From NCBI GenBank assembly GCA_964528645.1, contig CAZGSR010000051.1:1-14282 (forward strand): a DNA stretch of 14,282 nucleotides. The letters run 5' to 3'. Both the position numbers and the translations under genes were made by a program. A model generated the notes under the pieces. The model was not told the DNA's origin and searched no databases. It saw only the letters and a list, made by a program, of their open reading frames with translations. Of the stretch, positions 14,256 through 14,282 are shown one piece after another. The stretch's first letter is position 1. The number at the start of each line of letters is the position of its first letter. This DNA comes from UBA5734 sp964528645. GTDB taxonomy: Bacteria; Bacillota; Clostridia; Saccharofermentanales; UBA5734.

Positions 14256-14282
14256 CTAAAATGATACAATAGTAAGGACAAC

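Noticed and set aside
14060..14281. Minus-strand open frame of 73 codons at the right edge
   Set aside because: No ribosome site is visible within the window, and it crosses the inverted repeats and promoter-like sequence; likely chance in A+T-rich DNA.

Overview
The window looks like a piece of an ordinary chromosome from an anaerobic, Gram-positive-type bacterium (Bacillota, probably Clostridia-like). The reasons are the S12 protein, which carries the extra segment near residues 20-45 typical of Bacillota; strong GGAGG ribosome sites before nearly every gene; an [FeFe] hydrogenase of the monomeric 'group B' type; and small ferredoxins. By eye the G+C content is in the mid-to-high 50s percent (not computed). 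The exact genus cannot be told from this sequence. I see no RNA gene, insertion sequence, CRISPR array, prophage or broken gene.

Layout. (1) 1-3646, minus strand: the str operon rpsL-rpsG-fusA-tuf (tuf cut by the window edge), with a good promoter at 3768-3796 and a second promoter directly before tuf. (2) 3903-6714, plus strand: a thioredoxin-fold [2Fe-2S] protein, a group B [FeFe] hydrogenase and a CorA-type metal transporter, tightly packed and divergent from the str operon. (3) 6846-8168, plus: enolase, ended by a clear intrinsic terminator. (4) 8224-9317, minus: azlC-azlD, a two-part branched-chain amino acid exporter, convergent with enolase and starting from a near-consensus promoter. 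(5) 9514-12982, plus: a histidine-phosphatase (phosphoglycerate-mutase-like) gene, glutamine-dependent NAD synthetase and the DNA glycosylase MutM, packed as one operon. (6) 12979-13164, minus: a small one-cluster ferredoxin whose stop codon overlaps that of mutM. (7) 13281-14075, plus: a Cof-type HAD phosphatase. (8) 14076-14282: an A+T-rich non-coding tail with two inverted repeats, a promoter-like sequence and a possible 9-codon leader ORF, probably the control region of a gene starting just outside the window.

The genes serve translation (str operon), hydrogen/electron metabolism (2Fe-2S protein, hydrogenase, ferredoxin), glycolysis (enolase), NAD synthesis, repair of oxidised DNA and membrane transport. 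I found no convincing new multi-gene system. The parts most worth a second look are the control architecture around the str promoter (a 9-bp inverted repeat that brackets the promoter, plus a terminator-like hairpin just after the predicted start site), the little-studied group B hydrogenase with its own thioredoxin-fold partner, and the structured tail at 14076-14282.
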